Positions 61,833 to 64,000 of a stretch of 64,000 nucleotides of DNA are shown piece by piece (within the stretch, counting starts at the first letter, position 1; every line of letters begins with the position of its first letter). Origin of the DNA: Virgibacillus salexigens (lineage in GTDB: Bacteria > Bacillota > Bacilli > Bacillales > Amphibacillaceae); NCBI RefSeq assembly GCF_014905415.1, contig NZ_BNEO01000002.1, positions 310,001-374,000 of the forward strand, read 5' to 3'. Below the pieces are notes generated by a model. That model was given only the letters and a program-made list of their open reading frames with translations. It did not search any database and was not told where the DNA came from. The translations under genes and the position numbers were made by a program.

Positions 61833-62150
61833 CCGTAATGATGATGAAAGGATAAAAAATAAAATATATTCTAATGAACCCTTAAAATCCTTTGACAACA
61901 ATGGATTTAGAAAAGGAAAATCTTTACAAATTTGCGTTACTTTTATATGTGTATGTTTGACAAATGTACTGTATATATTTAATATTAGTGAAGATTTCTA
62001 AATTTTTTCGATTGAATGGGTTTGCATATAAAATAGTTATATTGTAGAAACAATCCAGTAATAAATGAAATAAGATTATACTATCACCTTATAGTTCTAT
62101 GTGATAGTTCATGGTTTTCTATTGATAACCTCATTTTGGGAGGAAATGTT
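61833..62150. other. Noncoding gap between dprA and topA (topA leader)
   Basis: No gene is supported. The gap is very AT-rich and holds a good promoter (61957-61985), giving topA a leader of about 160 nt. An 8-bp perfect hairpin, ACTATCAC (62080-62087) / GTGATAGT (62101-62108), lies in that leader. No terminator for dprA was recognised. Confidence 0.5.
61957..61985 (+). promoter_or_regulatory. Sigma-A promoter of topA
   Basis: A perfect TTGACA (61957-61962) and TAATAT (61980-61985) are separated by exactly 17 bp. Confidence 0.7.
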
Positions 62151-64000
62151 ATGTCAGATTATCTAGTAATCGTCGAATCACCTGCAAAAGCAAAGACGAT
62201 TGAACGTTATTTAGGAAAAAAATATAAAGTGAAAGCTTCAATGGGACATGTCCGTGACTTACCAAAAAGTCAAACGGGCATTGATACAGAAAATGGTTAT
62301 GCTCCTAAGTATATTACGATACGTGGTAAAGGCGATGTTGTAAAAGAATTAAAATCAGCAGCAAAGAAAGCAAAAAAAGTATACCTTGCAGCCGACCCTG
62401 ATAGAGAAGGTGAAGCGATTGCGTGGCATCTTGCTCATATTTTGAATATTGATGGGGAATCTGAATGCCGTGTAGTATTTAATGAGATTACCAAGGATGC
62501 TATCAAGAATTCGTTTAAACATCCACGTTCGATTGACATGGACCTTGTCGATGCGCAACAAGCCAGAAGAATCTTGGATCGTTTAGTCGGATATAATATT
62601 AGTCCTTTACTATGGAAGAAAATAAAAAAAGGGCTTAGTGCTGGAAGGGTTCAATCTGTAGCAGTAAAACTAATCATTGATAGAGAGAAAGAGATAGAGA
62701 ACTTTAAACCAGAAGAGTATTGGTCCATTGAAGGACAATTTCAAAAAGACAAAGATGCTTTTGAAGGATCTTTTTACGGCGTAGATGGGAAAAAGAAAGA
62801 ATTGAAAACAGAAGCGGATGTTCAAGAAATACTTCAATTAATAAAAGGGAAGACATTCTCTGTTAATAAAGTGAACAAGAAGGAACGTCGGCGTAATCCA
62901 GCGCAGCCTTTTACTACTTCATCCTTGCAACAAGAAGCAGCTAGAAAGTTAAATTTTAAAGCGAAAAAAACGATGATGGTTGCGCAACAATTATATGAAG
63001 GAATAGATTTGGGCAAAAAAGCAGGAGGAATTAATGGTTTAATTACGTACATGCGTACGGATTCAACACGTGTATCTGATGCAGCAAAAGATGAAGCAAA
63101 AACATATATTAATGAACAATATGGAAAGGAATTCCTTGGTGTAAATAAGAAACAGAAAAAATCAGAGGGGGCGCAAGACGCGCATGAAGCAGTTCGTCCC
63201 ACTTCGGTTGCCAGAGATCCAAAATCGCTAAAAGCTAGTTTATCCAGAGATCAGTTTCGTCTTTATAAGTTAATTTGGGAACGTTTCTTAGCAAGTCAAA
63301 TGGCACCAGCAATCATGGATACAATGACCGTGCACTTATTAAATAATCATGTTGAATTTAGAGCAACTGGGTCAAAAGTAAAATTCAAAGGGTTTATGAA
63401 AGTTTATATAGAAGGTACGGATGATAAGAAAAAAGAAGAGAATAAATTTCTCCCTGCTTTATCTGAAGGGATGGAAGTGGAAGCGAAGGAAATTAAGCCG
63501 AATCAACATTTCACACAGCCTCCTCCAAGATATACCGAAGCTAGACTTGTACGAACAATGGAAGAATTAAGCATTGGTAGACCGTCTACGTATGCACCTA
63601 CTTTAGATACAATACAACGACGAGGTTATGTAAGTATTGATAATAAACGGTTTAGCCCAACAGAACTTGGTACCATCGTCACAGAAGTGATGGAAGAATT
63701 TTTTCCAAAGATCATCGATGTCGATTTCACTGCAAAAATGGAAGGTGATTTAGATGCTGTTGAAGAAGGGAAAACCGAATGGTTCATCATTATTGATCAA
63801 TTTTATAAAGAATTTGAGAAACGATTAAAAAAAGCAGAAGAGGAAATGGAAAAAATAGAGATAAAAGATGAACCGGCAGGAATTGAATGTGAAAATTGCG
63901 GCCATGAAATGGTATATAAGATGGGACGATACGGGAAATTCCTTGCCTGTTCTAATTTTCCTGAATGCAGAAACACCAAGCCGATTCTCAAAGAAATTGG
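62151..64000 (+). CDS. topA: DNA topoisomerase I (N-terminal part)
   Basis: TopA relaxes negative supercoils. The gene runs off the right edge; about 616 codons are visible of roughly 690. The Toprim domain has [14 protein letters not shown] and [21 protein letters not shown] follows, and the active Tyr300 is in TYMRTDST. The first C-terminal zinc ribbon (CENCG...CSNFPEC) is present just before the edge. AGGAGG with GGGAGG context precedes the ATG. It has its own promoter and a long leader. Confidence 0.97.
   Translation, partial: MSDYLVIVESPAKAKTIERYLGKKYKVKASMGHVRDLPKSQTGIDTENGYAPKYITIRGKGDVVKELKSAAKKAKKVYLAADPDREGEAIAWHLAHILNIDGESECRVVFNEITKDAIKNSFKHPRSIDMDLVDAQQARRILDRLVGYNISPLLWKKIKKGLSAGRVQSVAVKLIIDREKEIENFKPEEYWSIEGQFQKDKDAFEGSFYGVDGKKKELKTEADVQEILQLIKGKTFSVNKVNKKERRRNPAQPFTTSSLQQEAARKLNFKAKKTMMVAQQLYEGIDLGKKAGGINGLITYMRTDSTRVSDAAKDEAKTYINEQYGKEFLGVNKKQKKSEGAQDAHEAVRPTSVARDPKSLKASLSRDQFRLYKLIWERFLASQMAPAIMDTMTVHLLNNHVEFRATGSKVKFKGFMKVYIEGTDDKKKEENKFLPALSEGMEVEAKEIKPNQHFTQPPPRYTEARLVRTMEELSIGRPSTYAPTLDTIQRRGYVSIDNKRFSPTELGTIVTEVMEEFFPKIIDVDFTAKMEGDLDAVEEGKTEWFIIIDQFYKEFEKRLKKAEEEMEKIEIKDEPAGIECENCGHEMVYKMGRYGKFLACSNFPECRNTKPILKEI

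Noticed and set aside
61819-62001. Forward 60-codon open frame overlapping the end of dprA
   Set aside because: No Shine-Dalgarno, odd composition, and it covers the topA promoter.

Overview
The window is 64 kb of chromosomal core from a low-GC, endospore-forming Firmicute of the family Bacillaceae. Gene order follows the lspA-to-topA segment of Bacillus subtilis almost throughout, a 27-residue SpoVM homologue marks a spore former, and protein similarity with AT-rich codon use point to the Oceanobacillus/Virgibacillus group. The genus is an inference. No rRNA, tRNA, CRISPR array, prophage, transposase or plasmid gene was seen.

Layout. (1) 1-1221: end of lspA and rluD. (2) 1218-11631: the pyrimidine operon pyrR-pyrB-pyrC-carA-carB-pyrK-pyrD-pyrF-pyrE, with tightly overlapping genes downstream of pyrR, controlled by two PyrR-type attenuators; the uracil permease gene usual in Bacillus is missing. 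(3) 11635-13913: an accessory island (SAM methyltransferase, divergent LysR regulator, Ohr peroxidase). (4) 13950-18441: rqcH (ribosome rescue) divergent from a P-type Ca2+ ATPase. (5) 18606-31946: yicC-remA-gmk-rpoZ, coaBC-priA-fmt-rsmB, then the PASTA kinase/phosphatase pair prpC-prkC with rsgA-rpe-thiN and tiny spoVM. (6) 32068-34661: rpmB and divergent asp23-fakA. (7) 35013-36290: an inserted purine permease of the AzgA type. (8) 36577-40195: the iron-sulfur serine dehydratase subunits and recG. (9) 40204-43804: the fatty-acid/phospholipid operon fapR-plsX-fabD-fabG-acpP, with a promoter and FapR-like operator directly ahead of fapR. (10) 43870-51353: rnc, a reverse-strand DUF1128 gene, smc-ftsY, ylxM-ffh (the SRP system). 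(11) 51494-56702: rpsP-khpA-ylqD-rimM-trmD-rplS, signal peptidase, rbgA, rnhB. (12) 56727-58642: a FliK-like/FlhB-tail-like gene pair. (13) 58762-64000: sucCD, dprA and the start of topA.

The genes form a growth-coupled block. Pyrimidine synthesis, membrane lipid synthesis, ribosome maturation (RimM, RbgA, RsgA, TrmD, RsmB), protein export (FtsY, Ffh, signal peptidases) and chromosome organisation (Smc, TopA, RecG, DprA) sit side by side in short operons divided by clear intrinsic terminators. Many starts are GTG or TTG with strong Shine-Dalgarno sequences.

No clearly new multi-gene system was found. The items most worth following up are the orphan FliK/FlhB-like pair, the GC-richer noncoding block at about 34740-34890, a terminator that shares bases with the sucC promoter, a conservative change at a functionally important RqcH position, and several local gene losses or replacements relative to B. 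subtilis.
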